From: Bradyrhizobium sp.
Lineage (GTDB): Bacteria > Pseudomonadota > Alphaproteobacteria > Rhizobiales > Xanthobacteraceae
Assembly: GCF_030646015.1 (NCBI RefSeq)
Contig: NZ_JAUSLT010000073.1
Span: forward strand, 1-59,746
Reading direction: 5' to 3'
DNA length: 59,746 bases
The notes under the pieces were generated by a model, which did no database searches, was not told the origin of the DNA, and was given only the letters and a program-made list of their open reading frames with translations. The first letter of the stretch is position 1, and each line of letters opens with the position of its first letter. Both the position numbers and the translations under genes were made by a program. This document shows positions 9,485 through 17,805 of this stretch, piece by piece.

Positions 9485-10339
9485 CTACCACCTCAACTCC
9501 CGCATCAGCGCCTTCGGCGGGTGGCCGAACAGCTCCTTCACCGAGGCGGGGTCGAGTTGATCGATGCCCTCGAACTCTTCGGAGTGGATGCCGCGGGTCA
9601 GGAACAGGCAGTCGATGCCGAAGGCATGCGCGCCGGTCAGGTCGGTCCGCACGGAATCGCCGATCGCCAGCACGCGGTTGAGCTGGATGGCGTGGCTCTG
9701 GCGTTCCGCCGCGAGTGCCATGGCGCGCTCATAGATCGGCCGGTGCGGCTTGCCGTAGAAGATCACCTCGCCGCCGAGTTCGCGATAGAGTTCGGCGATC
9801 GCGCCGGCGCAGTAGATCAGGCGGTCGCCGCGCTCGACCACGATGTCCGGATTGGCACAGACCAGCGTCAGCTGGCGCTCGCGCGCCTTCAGCATCATGC
9901 CGCGATAATCCTCGGCTGATTCGGTTTCGTCGTCGAACAGGCCGGTGCAGACGATGTAATCCGCGGCTTCCAGCGGCGCGAGCATCGGATCGAGGCCGCG
10001 ATAGATCGAATTGTCGCGCTCGGGGCCGAGCCAGAACATTTTCTTGGTCGAATGGTCGGCGACGAAATGCCGGGTCAGGTCGCCCGAACTGACGATGGCG
10101 TCATAGGTCTCGTCGGCGACGCCGAGCTTGCGCAATTGCCGCTGCACCGAATCGGCAGGCCTTGGCGCGTTGGTGATGAGGATCACCGTGCCGCCCTGGG
10201 TTCGGAAGTTGTGCAGCGCCTCGCAGGCTTCGGGGAAGGCCACCAGGCCGTTGTGAACCACGCCCCAGATGTCGGAGAGCACGACTTCCACGCCGGGGAC
10301 GAGGTCGCGAAGCCGCTCGGCAAAGCGCAGTCCGGTCAT
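9485..10339 (-). CDS. HAD superfamily hydrolase (TIGR01459 type)
   Basis: The protein has 284 residues. The HAD nucleophile motif is SDIWGVVHNG with Asp23, followed by ITNAP (motif II) and a C-terminal AIGDSVRTDLTGA with the Mg-binding Asp. It belongs to the NagD-like group with a C2 cap, whose members hydrolyse small phosphate esters; the physiological substrate is unknown. It begins 15 bp after the stop of the upstream EAL-domain gene on the same strand, so the two are probably co-transcribed. Confidence 0.88.
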   Translation of the reverse strand: MTGLRFAERLRDLVPGVEVVLSDIWGVVHNGLVAFPEACEALHNFRTQGGTVILITNAPRPADSVQRQLRKLGVADETYDAIVSSGDLTRHFVADHSTKKMFWLGPERDNSIYRGLDPMLAPLEAADYIVCTGLFDDETESAEDYRGMMLKARERQLTLVCANPDIVVERGDRLIYCAGAIAELYRELGGEVIFYGKPHRPIYERAMALAAERQSHAIQLNRVLAIGDSVRTDLTGAHAFGIDCLFLTRGIHSEEFEGIDQLDPASVKELFGHPPKALMRELRW

Positions 10340-10354
10340 GGCAGCGACGACCGG

Positions 10355-11827
10355 TCAGCCCGGCCCAGCGGCGCGCCGCGCCAGCGCGGCGTTGCCGGTC
10401 GTCCGCGCCGGGGGCTCGATGGCCGGACCAGGGAGGGGAGCCGTCTTAGGGGGGCCATTGGGTTCCTGCGCGTTGTTCGGAGGCGTCCCGCCGGTAGCAG
10501 ATGCCCCCTCGGGCCGCAACGGCCGGGGCGGTGCAAACAGAAATCCCTGCCCGAACCGCACGTCGTAATCGAGCAGGTCGACCACGGCGCGTTCGCCTTC
10601 GATCCGTTCGGCGATCAGGTCGATGCCGAAGCGGCCGAGCAGATCGGAAAGGTCCGAGGGGTGAATGTCGGAGGTGGAACCCGAGCGCTGGTCGAGCAGC
10701 AAGGCGGCGGGGACCTTGATGAAACGGACGCCGCGATCGGCCAGTTCGCGCGGCTCGATCCTGAGATCGGTGACGTGGTCGATCGAGAAACGGTAACCGC
10801 GCTGCGCCAGTGCCGCGAGATGTTCGGTTTCGGTCGGGCCGAGGTTGCGAAACGTCGACTGCTTGAATTCGAGCACGAAGGACGGCGCCAGCGCCCGGTT
10901 GGCTTCGAGGAAATCGAGGCATTGCGCGAAGGTGGTGGGATTGCCAAGCGTCGCCGCGGCGACGTTGCAGAAGATCCCGACGTCCTTGTTGCGCACCATC
11001 AGGCGGCGCAGCACCTGCACGCAGCGCAGCATCACCATGTGATCGATCCGCCCGATCAGCCCGGCGGCTTCGGCGACCCCGATGAAATCCTCGGCGGCGA
11101 GAACCTCGTCCTTGTCGTCGCGCAACCGCGTCACCGCCTCGTAGAAGCGCACCTTGCGCTGCGGCAGGGTCACCATCGGCTGCAGATAGATATCGATGCG
11201 GTTTTCCTCGACCGCGCCCTTCACGGCGTTGAGGATGTGCGCGTGGCTGCGCGACGGCGTGGCCTCCGTGATCGCAGGTGCTGCTGCGGCAGGCGCTGCC
11301 GGGACCGGCACCGCCCTGGCGGGCGCGGGCGCGCTGGCTGTCTCTTCGGCGACATCGGGCAGTTCGCTCGGAGCTTCGCGTTCCGGCGGGCTCGCAGGCT
11401 GAGGCGGCGGGGCAGCGGTGCCCGCGGCCAGCATGTCGTCGTGGCTGGCGACCGAGCTCGCGAGCTGCTTGACCAGCACGCCGAGCTCGTTGATCTCGCC
11501 GATCACGGTCTGGATGCGGTCGGCGCCGGTCGAATTGGCCGACACCACCCGGCCCTCGACGGCGGCGAGGCGGCGCCCGAATTCGGCAACCTGGCGGGCG
11601 AGATCGGCGGTGCCGCGCGACAGATCCGCGATCTGGCCGCCGACATCGGTGCGGTCGCGCAGCCGCATCGACACGGCGTTATAGAGGATCAGGAAGGTCA
11701 GCGCGGTGAGCGCCACGATCGCGGATTCCGAACCGCTGATGCCCAGCACCGAATACAGGATAAGGCCGAGCGAGGCCGCAACCAGCACCATGCAGATGGC
11801 GATGAAAACCGTGGAAATGCGAATCAT
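10355..11827 (-). CDS. Membrane-anchored protein with degenerate EAL domain (TipF-like)
   Basis: The protein has 490 residues from the ATG at 11827. Two N-terminal membrane helices (about 4-28 and 36-54) are followed by a helical, coiled-coil-prone stretch, a Pro/Ala-rich linker and an EAL domain from about residue 200 to 435, with a Pro-rich tail. The EAL signature is EAV (230-232). The metal-binding DDFG is replaced by IDHV and the ELTE-like motif by LEFKQ, so phosphodiesterase activity is unlikely. The order membrane-coil-EAL matches Caulobacter TipF, a c-di-GMP receptor for flagellum placement; that assignment is inferred. A HAD gene follows closely. Confidence 0.82.
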   Translation of the reverse strand: MIRISTVFIAICMVLVAASLGLILYSVLGISGSESAIVALTALTFLILYNAVSMRLRDRTDVGGQIADLSRGTADLARQVAEFGRRLAAVEGRVVSANSTGADRIQTVIGEINELGVLVKQLASSVASHDDMLAAGTAAPPPQPASPPEREAPSELPDVAEETASAPAPARAVPVPAAPAAAAPAITEATPSRSHAHILNAVKGAVEENRIDIYLQPMVTLPQRKVRFYEAVTRLRDDKDEVLAAEDFIGVAEAAGLIGRIDHMVMLRCVQVLRRLMVRNKDVGIFCNVAAATLGNPTTFAQCLDFLEANRALAPSFVLEFKQSTFRNLGPTETEHLAALAQRGYRFSIDHVTDLRIEPRELADRGVRFIKVPAALLLDQRSGSTSDIHPSDLSDLLGRFGIDLIAERIEGERAVVDLLDYDVRFGQGFLFAPPRPLRPEGASATGGTPPNNAQEPNGPPKTAPLPGPAIEPPARTTGNAALARRAAGPG

Positions 11828-11952
11828 GTCGCGCGCAACGCCCTCAAGTCCAGACTGCTCCCGCCCGGTCGAAACGCGAAAGCCGCAGCCATCGGTCGTG
11901 TCGTGCGCTCCTCCAGGCGCCGCGAGCTTAGCATCAATGTTGATTCGACGAG

Positions 11953-13080
11953 CTAGTGTTCTTCTGATTCGGCCGGAACCGCCGGTCCCACCGTGTCCGC
12001 CATCACGGCGCCGCGGGCGCCGAGCGGCTTGGGCCGCCCGACCGTCGAATCCTGTGCCGTCTGGTGCTCGATTTCCGAGTTCAGTTCGGCACCGCACAGC
12101 ACGATGATCGCCGACATCCACATCCACATCATCAGGCCGATGGCGGCGCCGAGCGAGCCGTAGGTGGCATCGTAGTTGCCGAAGTTCGACAGATACCACG
12201 ACAGCAGCGAGGAGCCGGCGATCCAGAGCAGGGCCGCGGCCAGCGTGCCGACGCTGAGCCATTCCCATCGCGCCGCCCGCCGGCTCGGCCCGAACCGGTA
12301 GAGCACGCCGAGCGCCGCCAGCAGCATCGCGAACATCACGGGCCATCGCACCAGGCTGACAATGGTCTTGCTCTCCTGGGCGAGGCCGAGATGATCGAGC
12401 GCCAGCGGCAGTGCCACCACCGCGCTCACCATCAGCATCAGCGCCATGATCGCGCCTGTGGTGAAGGCCAGTGACAGCAAGTTCAGCCTGAAAAATCCGC
12501 GCTTCTCGCGCTCGCCATAGACCACATTCAACGCCTCGATCACGGCCTTGACGCCGGCGTTGGCGCTCCAGATCGCGAGCCCGAGGCCGAACACGAAGGT
12601 CGCGCCGAGCGCGGTATCGCCCTTGGCCAGCACGCGCGCGATCTGGTCCTGCACGATCTGGAACGAGCCCTGCGGCAGCATCACAGCCATCGTCTGCAGA
12701 TTGGCGCCGATGGTGGAGGCATCCGCGAACAGCCCATAGGATGATACCAGCGCCGTGATGGCCGGAAACACCGCGAGCAGGCCGAAGAACACGACGCCGG
12801 CGGCGGTCGCGAGCAGGCGGTCTTCGTCGATCTGCTGCCAGGTACGCCACAGGATATCCTTCCAGGCGGCGAAGGGAATCTGGAAGGGATTGCTGGAAAG
12901 CCGGCCGCGTCCAGGCTGCGCGATTTCAGGCGAGAAGCGATGGGCAGGCGCGATTTCCGGTTCGCGAGCCGGCTCCGGCGCGGCGATGGTCTGAAGAAAG
13001 CGCTGCGCGGTCAGGACGAAAATCGCCGTAGCCGCGATCAGGAGCAGATTGTCGGCCGCCTCGGAGCGCCGGCCGGCCAT
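11953..13080 (-). CDS. YihY/virulence factor BrkB family inner-membrane protein
   Basis: The protein has 375 residues. An N-terminal membrane segment and a Pro-rich cytoplasmic stretch precede a six-helix YihY domain (about 80-345) with ATAAGVVFFGLLAVFPAITA and DATYGSLGA, both characteristic of the family. YihY proteins are polytopic inner-membrane proteins of unknown biochemical role, often once misnamed RNase BN. The start codon overlaps the stop of the preceding holin-like gene by one base (TGATG), which points to translational coupling. Confidence 0.92.
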   Translation of the reverse strand: MAGRRSEAADNLLLIAATAIFVLTAQRFLQTIAAPEPAREPEIAPAHRFSPEIAQPGRGRLSSNPFQIPFAAWKDILWRTWQQIDEDRLLATAAGVVFFGLLAVFPAITALVSSYGLFADASTIGANLQTMAVMLPQGSFQIVQDQIARVLAKGDTALGATFVFGLGLAIWSANAGVKAVIEALNVVYGEREKRGFFRLNLLSLAFTTGAIMALMLMVSAVVALPLALDHLGLAQESKTIVSLVRWPVMFAMLLAALGVLYRFGPSRRAARWEWLSVGTLAAALLWIAGSSLLSWYLSNFGNYDATYGSLGAAIGLMMWMWMSAIIVLCGAELNSEIEHQTAQDSTVGRPKPLGARGAVMADTVGPAVPAESEEH

Positions 13081-13670
13081 CAGGGTGCCGTTCGTCGCGC
13101 CTGCTGCCGTCGCACGGCCGCCCAGCCCAACAACGTTGCCGCCAGGAGCAGGCCGGCCTGCATCTTCCTGCTGTCCACGACCAGGCCCGGACGGGATGTC
13201 CGCCCTGCGCGGTTCGCGCCGCTCACAGGCGTGGCTGGTTCACGCAGGATTTGCGTCGCGGTATCGGTGGCCGCCTCGACCCGGGCCGGTTTGATCGGAT
13301 TGGCATTGATGGCGACGCGCAGACGGCTCGCCAGCGACGGGAATTGCGGCGCCGGGCGCTTCAGTCGGCTGGCCGCCGCTCCCGCGCAGATCGCCGCGAT
13401 CGCCACCAGCAGGCCGCCGGTGGCGCCGAACGCCGGAAATAGCCCGTAATTGATTTCAATCCAGCGAAACAGCGCCGCGGCGCCGACCAGAAGCGCCGCG
13501 ATCAGGAAAATGCCGGCGGCGGCAAACATCCCGGCCGCAACGGCGTAGGAGGTGGCGGTGCCGGTGGCCTGATTGGTGCGGTCGCGCAAATAAGAGTTTG
13601 TGGCCCGTTTGACCTGGTTCAGTTTGAGCGCGAGCCCCGCGCGCAGCAATCCGCTCGAAAGCGCCGGCAT
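13080..13670 (-). CDS. Small membrane protein, holin-X-like (phage holin superfamily III-like)
   Basis: The protein has 196 residues. Two adjacent hydrophobic helices at about residues 42-70 and 78-102 resemble the putative holin-X family, which is chromosomal and not a sign of phage. A third hydrophobic segment lies near the C-terminus (LLLAATLLGWAAV) followed by Arg-rich residues. Its stop overlaps the YihY start by one base, so the two are an operon. The family assignment comes from helix pattern and context only; the function is unknown. Confidence 0.7.
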   Translation of the reverse strand: MPALSSGLLRAGLALKLNQVKRATNSYLRDRTNQATGTATSYAVAAGMFAAAGIFLIAALLVGAAALFRWIEINYGLFPAFGATGGLLVAIAAICAGAAASRLKRPAPQFPSLASRLRVAINANPIKPARVEAATDTATQILREPATPVSGANRAGRTSRPGLVVDSRKMQAGLLLAATLLGWAAVRRQQARRTAP

Positions 13671-13770
13671 GTAGTCGATCCTCCGCCGCAGCGACGCTGA
13701 TCATCGCTGCGGGGAGTGAACGTGGACGGGTTTTGAAGGTTCCGTAGCTGTTGCGTCGGCGGCGGTCTGC

Positions 13771-13907
13771 TCCCTCGCCCCGCGCTTGCGGGGAGAGGGT
13801 TGGGGTGAGGGGCTCTCTCATCCGCGAGGTCCGGCAAGGAGGAGAGTCCCCCTCACCCGAAATTCGCTGACGCGAATTTCGGCCTCTCCCCGCAAGCGGG
13901 GAGAGGC
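13771..13907. repeat. Family D dispersed inverted-repeat element, copy 1
   Basis: The arms CCCCGCGCTTGCGGGGAGAG and CTCTCCCCGCAAGCGGGGAG face each other about 100 bp apart, with GGTGAGGGGC / CCCCTCACCC as inner complementary parts. It lies between the aminotransferase gene and the holin-like gene. Related copies are at 25122 and 29477. Confidence 0.85.
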
Positions 13908-13915
13908 GAAGAAAT

Positions 13916-15262
13916 CTACGCCACCGCGCGGATCACCTTGGCGATCTTGTCGACGATCTCGCCGATCTGGTCCTCGGTGATGATCAAGGGCGGCGTCAGC
14001 ACCAGCGTGTCGCCGGCGACGCGCATCATCAGGTCGTTGTCATGGAACGCGCTGTTGAGTCCGTCGAAGCCGCGTTTGCCGGGCAGATCGGGTAGGGAAC
14101 TGAGGTCGACGGCCGCGGTCAGGCCGACGCAGCGGATGTCCACCACATTGGGTTCGTTTTTCAGCGACATCACGGCGTCGGCGAGTTTCGGCTCGAGCAT
14201 TTTCGCGCGCTCGAACAGCTTTTCCTCGCGGTAGATGTCCAGCGTCGCCAGCGCCGCGGCGCAGGCGATCGGGTGCGCCGAATAGGTGTAGCCGTGAGTC
14301 AGTTCGACGACGTGCTCCGGGCCGCTCATGAAGGCGTCGTGAATGGTGTCGCGCACCAGCACGCCGCCCATGGGGGCTGCGCCATTGGTGATGCCTTTTG
14401 CAAATGTCAGCATGTCCGGCAGCACGCCGTAACGTTCTGCCGCGAACGCAAAACCGAGTCGGCCGTAGCCGGTGATGACCTCGTCGAAGATCAGCAGAAT
14501 GCCGTGCTTCTGGGTGATCTCGCGCAGCCGCTTGAGATAGCCCTTCGGCGCCGGCAGCACGCCGGTCGATCCGGCCATCGGCTCGACGATCACGGCGGCG
14601 ATGGTGTTGGCGCCGTGCAAATTGACCAGCCGCTCCACATCGTCGGCGAAATGCGCGCCATATTCCGGCTCGCCCTTGGTGAAGGCCTGCTTCTCGCGGT
14701 CATAGGTGTGGGAAATATGATCGACGCCGGACAACAGCGAGCCGTAGATCTTGCGGTTGCCGACAATGCCGCCGACGGACGTGCCGCCGAAGCCGACGCC
14801 GTGATAGCCGCGCTCGCGGCCGATCAGCCGGGTGCGGCCGCCCTGGCCGCTGATCTGGTGATAGGCCAGCGCGATTTTCAGCGCGGTATCGGCGGCTTCA
14901 GAACCGGAGTTACAGAAGAACACGTGATCGAGTCCGGCCGGCGCCAGATCGGCAATGCGGCTGGCAAGCTCGAAGGCCTGGGGAATGCCGAACTGGAACG
15001 GCGGCGCATAGTCCAGTGCCGCGGACTGCCTGCCGATCGCCTCAGCGATCTGGGGACGGCCGTGGCCGGCATTGCAGCACCACATGCCGGCGGCGCCGTC
15101 GATGATCTTGCGGCCGTCGACCGTGAAGTAGTGCATGTCCTTGGCGCCGGCGAGCATCCGCGGGTTCTTCTTGAACGCCCGGTTGGCGGTGAACGGCATC
15201 CAGTGCGCGGCGAGATCGTTCGGCACGTTGACGGTGGCGGGGCGTGGGCTCTTATCCAGCAT
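13916..15262 (-). CDS. Omega-amino acid (beta-alanine):pyruvate aminotransferase, class III
   Basis: This PLP enzyme moves the amino group of beta-alanine or another omega-amino acid to pyruvate. The protein has 448 residues. I chose the ATG at 15262, which has AGAGG 6 bases upstream; a TTG five codons earlier is also open. Evidence: WMPFTANRAFKKNPRM near the N-terminus and GMWCCNAGHGR, both hallmarks of the Pseudomonas enzyme; FDEVITGYGR for the cofactor Asp; and the PLP lysine in TFAKGITNGAAPMGG. It could act in pyrimidine, polyamine or beta-alanine catabolism. No pathway partner is adjacent. Confidence 0.9.
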   Translation of the reverse strand: MLDKSPRPATVNVPNDLAAHWMPFTANRAFKKNPRMLAGAKDMHYFTVDGRKIIDGAAGMWCCNAGHGRPQIAEAIGRQSAALDYAPPFQFGIPQAFELASRIADLAPAGLDHVFFCNSGSEAADTALKIALAYHQISGQGGRTRLIGRERGYHGVGFGGTSVGGIVGNRKIYGSLLSGVDHISHTYDREKQAFTKGEPEYGAHFADDVERLVNLHGANTIAAVIVEPMAGSTGVLPAPKGYLKRLREITQKHGILLIFDEVITGYGRLGFAFAAERYGVLPDMLTFAKGITNGAAPMGGVLVRDTIHDAFMSGPEHVVELTHGYTYSAHPIACAAALATLDIYREEKLFERAKMLEPKLADAVMSLKNEPNVVDIRCVGLTAAVDLSSLPDLPGKRGFDGLNSAFHDNDLMMRVAGDTLVLTPPLIITEDQIGEIVDKIAKVIRAVA

Positions 15263-15417
15263 GGGAGGCCTCTTCAAGGTTTTGGGGCATGGGCAGCTAC
15301 CCGCAAGCTATCAGCTTCGCTGCGCATCGGGAACGCCGATGCAGCGCAATATTTGCGCTCAATCGGGCGGATTGAGGCCGGCTCGCGCGGCACTTGGTCG
15401 CTCAAGAACCTGGCCGC

Positions 15418-16380
15418 TCACAAATCGGCGGCGCCGATCCAGAACACTTCGCCGTCGGAATCCTCGGTTTCGAGCCAGAGCAGCGGCAATTGCGGGTAGG
15501 CGGCCTCCAGCGCCGGCCGGCAGCGGCCGATCTCGCACAACAACCCGCCCTGCGGCGTCAAATGCTGCTTGGCCTCGTCGAGGATGCGCCTGACGATATC
15601 GAGCCCGTCGGCGCCGCCATCGAACGCGAGTTTCGGCTCGGCGCGGCATTCGCGCGGCAGGTCGGCCATCCCTTGCGCGTCGACATAGGGCGGATTGGAA
15701 ATGATCAGGTCGTAGCGCCGGCCTTCGAGCGGCCCAAACAAGTCGCCCCGGTGCAGCGTTATGCGGTCCTCAAGGCCGTAATCGGCGACGTTGCGCGCGG
15801 CGACGGCAAGCGCGTCCTTGGACAGGTCGACCGCGTCGATCGCAGCATTGGGGAAATTCCGGCTGGCGAGGATGGCGAGACAGCCCGAGCCGGTGCAGAG
15901 GTCGAGCACGCTTTCGACATCAGTGGAATCCTCGATCAGCGAACCGCCGGTTTCGTCATCCTCGCCGCCGAAATGCGAGTCCAGCAGCTCGCCGATGAAG
16001 GAACGCGGCACGATGGTGCGCTCGTCGACATAGAACGGCAGGCCGCGCATGTAGATCTTGTTGACGAGATAGGCGGCGGGTTTGCGCGACGTGACGCGGC
16101 GCGCGATCACGTCGAGGATGGCCTTGGCCTCGTTGGCGGTGACCCGCGCCATCGCGAACGTCTCGAACTGGTCGGGATGCAAATGCAGCGTTTCGCAGAC
16201 CAGGAAGGCGGCCTCCGCCACCGGATCGGTGGTGCCATGCGCGAACACGAGTCTGGCTTCGATGAAGCGGCTGGTCGCATAGCGCACGAAATCGAGCAGC
16301 GTCTTGAGTTCGCCGGATGCGACCCTGGGCAGTTTCATCGCGGCGGGCCGCTTTGCCGCCGGTTTTGCACGCTTCGCCAT
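15418..16380 (-). CDS. prmB: Ribosomal protein L3 N5-glutamine methyltransferase
   Basis: It methylates a glutamine of ribosomal protein L3 using S-adenosylmethionine. The protein has 320 residues. The SAM-binding motif is LDLCTGSGCLAIL at about residues 167-179, and the catalytic NPPY of glutamine methyltransferases is at 229-232. The N-terminal helical domain and overall length fit PrmB better than the release-factor enzyme PrmC. The ATG overlaps the moaE stop by one base, so it is the last gene of the pgsA-moaD-moaE-prmB unit. Confidence 0.93.
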   Translation of the reverse strand: MAKRAKPAAKRPAAMKLPRVASGELKTLLDFVRYATSRFIEARLVFAHGTTDPVAEAAFLVCETLHLHPDQFETFAMARVTANEAKAILDVIARRVTSRKPAAYLVNKIYMRGLPFYVDERTIVPRSFIGELLDSHFGGEDDETGGSLIEDSTDVESVLDLCTGSGCLAILASRNFPNAAIDAVDLSKDALAVAARNVADYGLEDRITLHRGDLFGPLEGRRYDLIISNPPYVDAQGMADLPRECRAEPKLAFDGGADGLDIVRRILDEAKQHLTPQGGLLCEIGRCRPALEAAYPQLPLLWLETEDSDGEVFWIGAADL

Positions 16381-16847
16381 CAGGATTTGGTCCAGCGCGC
16401 GGCGGCGGCGTCGTCGTGGCTGTGGGCGTCGACCCAGCTGGTTCCGGTGGGCTTTTCCTCGCGCTTCCAGAACGGCGCATTGGCCTTCAGATAATCCATC
16501 AGGAACTCCGCCGCCTGGAATGCCGCCTGCCGGTGCGCCGAGGCCGCCAGCACCAGCACGATGTTTTCGCCGGGTGTGATGCGGCCGACGCGATGGATCA
16601 CGGTCACGCCGGTCAGCGGCCAGCGCGACATCGCGGTCTCGGTATGGCGGGCGATTTCGGCCTCCGCCATCCCGGGGTAATGCTCCAGCGTCAGCGCCGC
16701 GATCGCCTCATCGCCCTCGCTGCCCCTGCAGATCCCGGAAAACGTCACGATGGCGCCGATATCGGTGCGTCCTTGCGTAAGCGCTGCGATCTCGCGGCCG
16801 ATGTCGAAATCGGCCTCCTGGATCCGGATTGTCACATGGGCGGCCAT
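16380..16847 (-). CDS. moaE: Molybdopterin synthase catalytic subunit
   Basis: With MoaD it inserts two sulfurs into precursor Z to make molybdopterin. The protein has 155 residues from the ATG at 16847. The family features are VTFSGICRGSEG (loop near the active site), HRVGRITPGE, and the catalytic lysine region LKANAPFWKREEK. It begins 8 bp after the moaD stop and runs into prmB with a one-base overlap. The cofactor is required by the Mo-containing CoxL at 38.1 kb. Confidence 0.95.
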   Translation of the reverse strand: MAAHVTIRIQEADFDIGREIAALTQGRTDIGAIVTFSGICRGSEGDEAIAALTLEHYPGMAEAEIARHTETAMSRWPLTGVTVIHRVGRITPGENIVLVLAASAHRQAAFQAAEFLMDYLKANAPFWKREEKPTGTSWVDAHSHDDAAAARWTKS

Positions 16848-16855
16848 TGCGGGGA

Positions 16856-17107
16856 TCAGCCGCCGGTCATCGGCGGGAAAAAGGCAATCTCGCGGGCGCC
16901 GGCGATGGCGGTATCGGATTTGACGTGGGCATGGTCGATCGCGGCGCGAATCACCCGTGGGGTCTCGAAGGCATGGGCGTAAGTCTCGCCCTGTCCCGCC
17001 AGCCAGGCGATCAGGTCGTCCACCGTGCGAACGCTGGCCGGCGGCTCGACCGTTTCCTCTGATTTGCCGATTCGTTCGCGCACCCAGGCGAAATACTTGA
17101 CCTTCAA
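16856..17107 (-). CDS. moaD: Molybdopterin synthase sulfur carrier subunit
   Basis: This ubiquitin-like protein of 83 residues is thiocarboxylated at its C-terminal GG (FFPPMTGG) and delivers sulfur to MoaE. The beta-grasp start MKVKYFAWVRERIG is typical. The ATG overlaps the pgsA stop by 4 bases and moaE follows 8 bp later. Confidence 0.95.
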   Translation of the reverse strand: MKVKYFAWVRERIGKSEETVEPPASVRTVDDLIAWLAGQGETYAHAFETPRVIRAAIDHAHVKSDTAIAGAREIAFFPPMTGG

Positions 17108-17682
17108 CCCTCATCCTCCTTGATGAGATGATGAATGCCGGCGCGGAAATAGTCCCAGCCGGTGTAGATCGTGAAAATCGCCGACACCCACAACAGGACG
17201 ATGCCGATCAGCGTGGTCGGCGGCAGGATCGCCTCGCCGGCTTCGCCGGCGATCAAAAAGCCGATCGCGACCAGCTGGATGGTGGTTTTCCATTTCGCCA
17301 GCTTGGTGACGGGGACGCTGACCCGCAGGGCCGCGAGATATTCGCGCAGGCCCGAGACCAGGATTTCGCGGCACAGGATCACGATGGCCGCCCACAGCGT
17401 CCAGCCATGGATGCTGCTATCTGCCGCCAGCATCAGGAGGCAGGATGCTACCAGCAGCTTGTCGGCGATCGGATCCAGCATCCGGCCGAACGCCGAGTGC
17501 TGGTCCCAGATTCGCGCATAATAGCCATCGAGATAATCGGTGATGGCCGCGGCGATAAATACCGCCAGTGCCACCCAGCGCAGCCACAACGGGTAGTACA
17601 TAATGGACTGCAGGAAGACGCAGCCCACCACCACCGGAATCGCGGCGATCCGGCCGTAGGTCAGGATATTCGGCAGGGACAT
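17104..17682 (-). CDS. pgsA: CDP-diacylglycerol--glycerol-3-phosphate 3-phosphatidyltransferase
   Basis: It makes phosphatidylglycerol phosphate, the committed step to PG and cardiolipin, in the inner membrane. The protein has 192 residues from the ATG at 17682 (MSLPNILTYGR, the usual start, with AGGAG 4 bases upstream). In-frame starts at 17721 and 17733 would add up to 17 residues. The CDP-alcohol phosphotransferase motif is complete: D49, D52, G53, A56, R57, G66, D70, D74. It is the first gene of an overlapping unit with moaD, moaE and prmB. Confidence 0.95.
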   Translation of the reverse strand: MSLPNILTYGRIAAIPVVVGCVFLQSIMYYPLWLRWVALAVFIAAAITDYLDGYYARIWDQHSAFGRMLDPIADKLLVASCLLMLAADSSIHGWTLWAAIVILCREILVSGLREYLAALRVSVPVTKLAKWKTTIQLVAIGFLIAGEAGEAILPPTTLIGIVLLWVSAIFTIYTGWDYFRAGIHHLIKEDEG

Positions 17683-17805
17683 CGAGCTCCTGCCCGAACC
17701 CTTTGCGGTGGCGATGTTCATCCGTCTTACCAATACCGCCCAAGCATGAAGGTCAACCGTGCGGCGCAGGTGATCCGTTGCGGGCGACCCCCATGTGACG
17801 CGAAA

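Noticed and set aside
13080..13670. Holin-like gene as a sign of prophage
   Set aside because: It forms an operon with yihY and no other phage gene is near; chromosomal proteins with this helix pattern are common.
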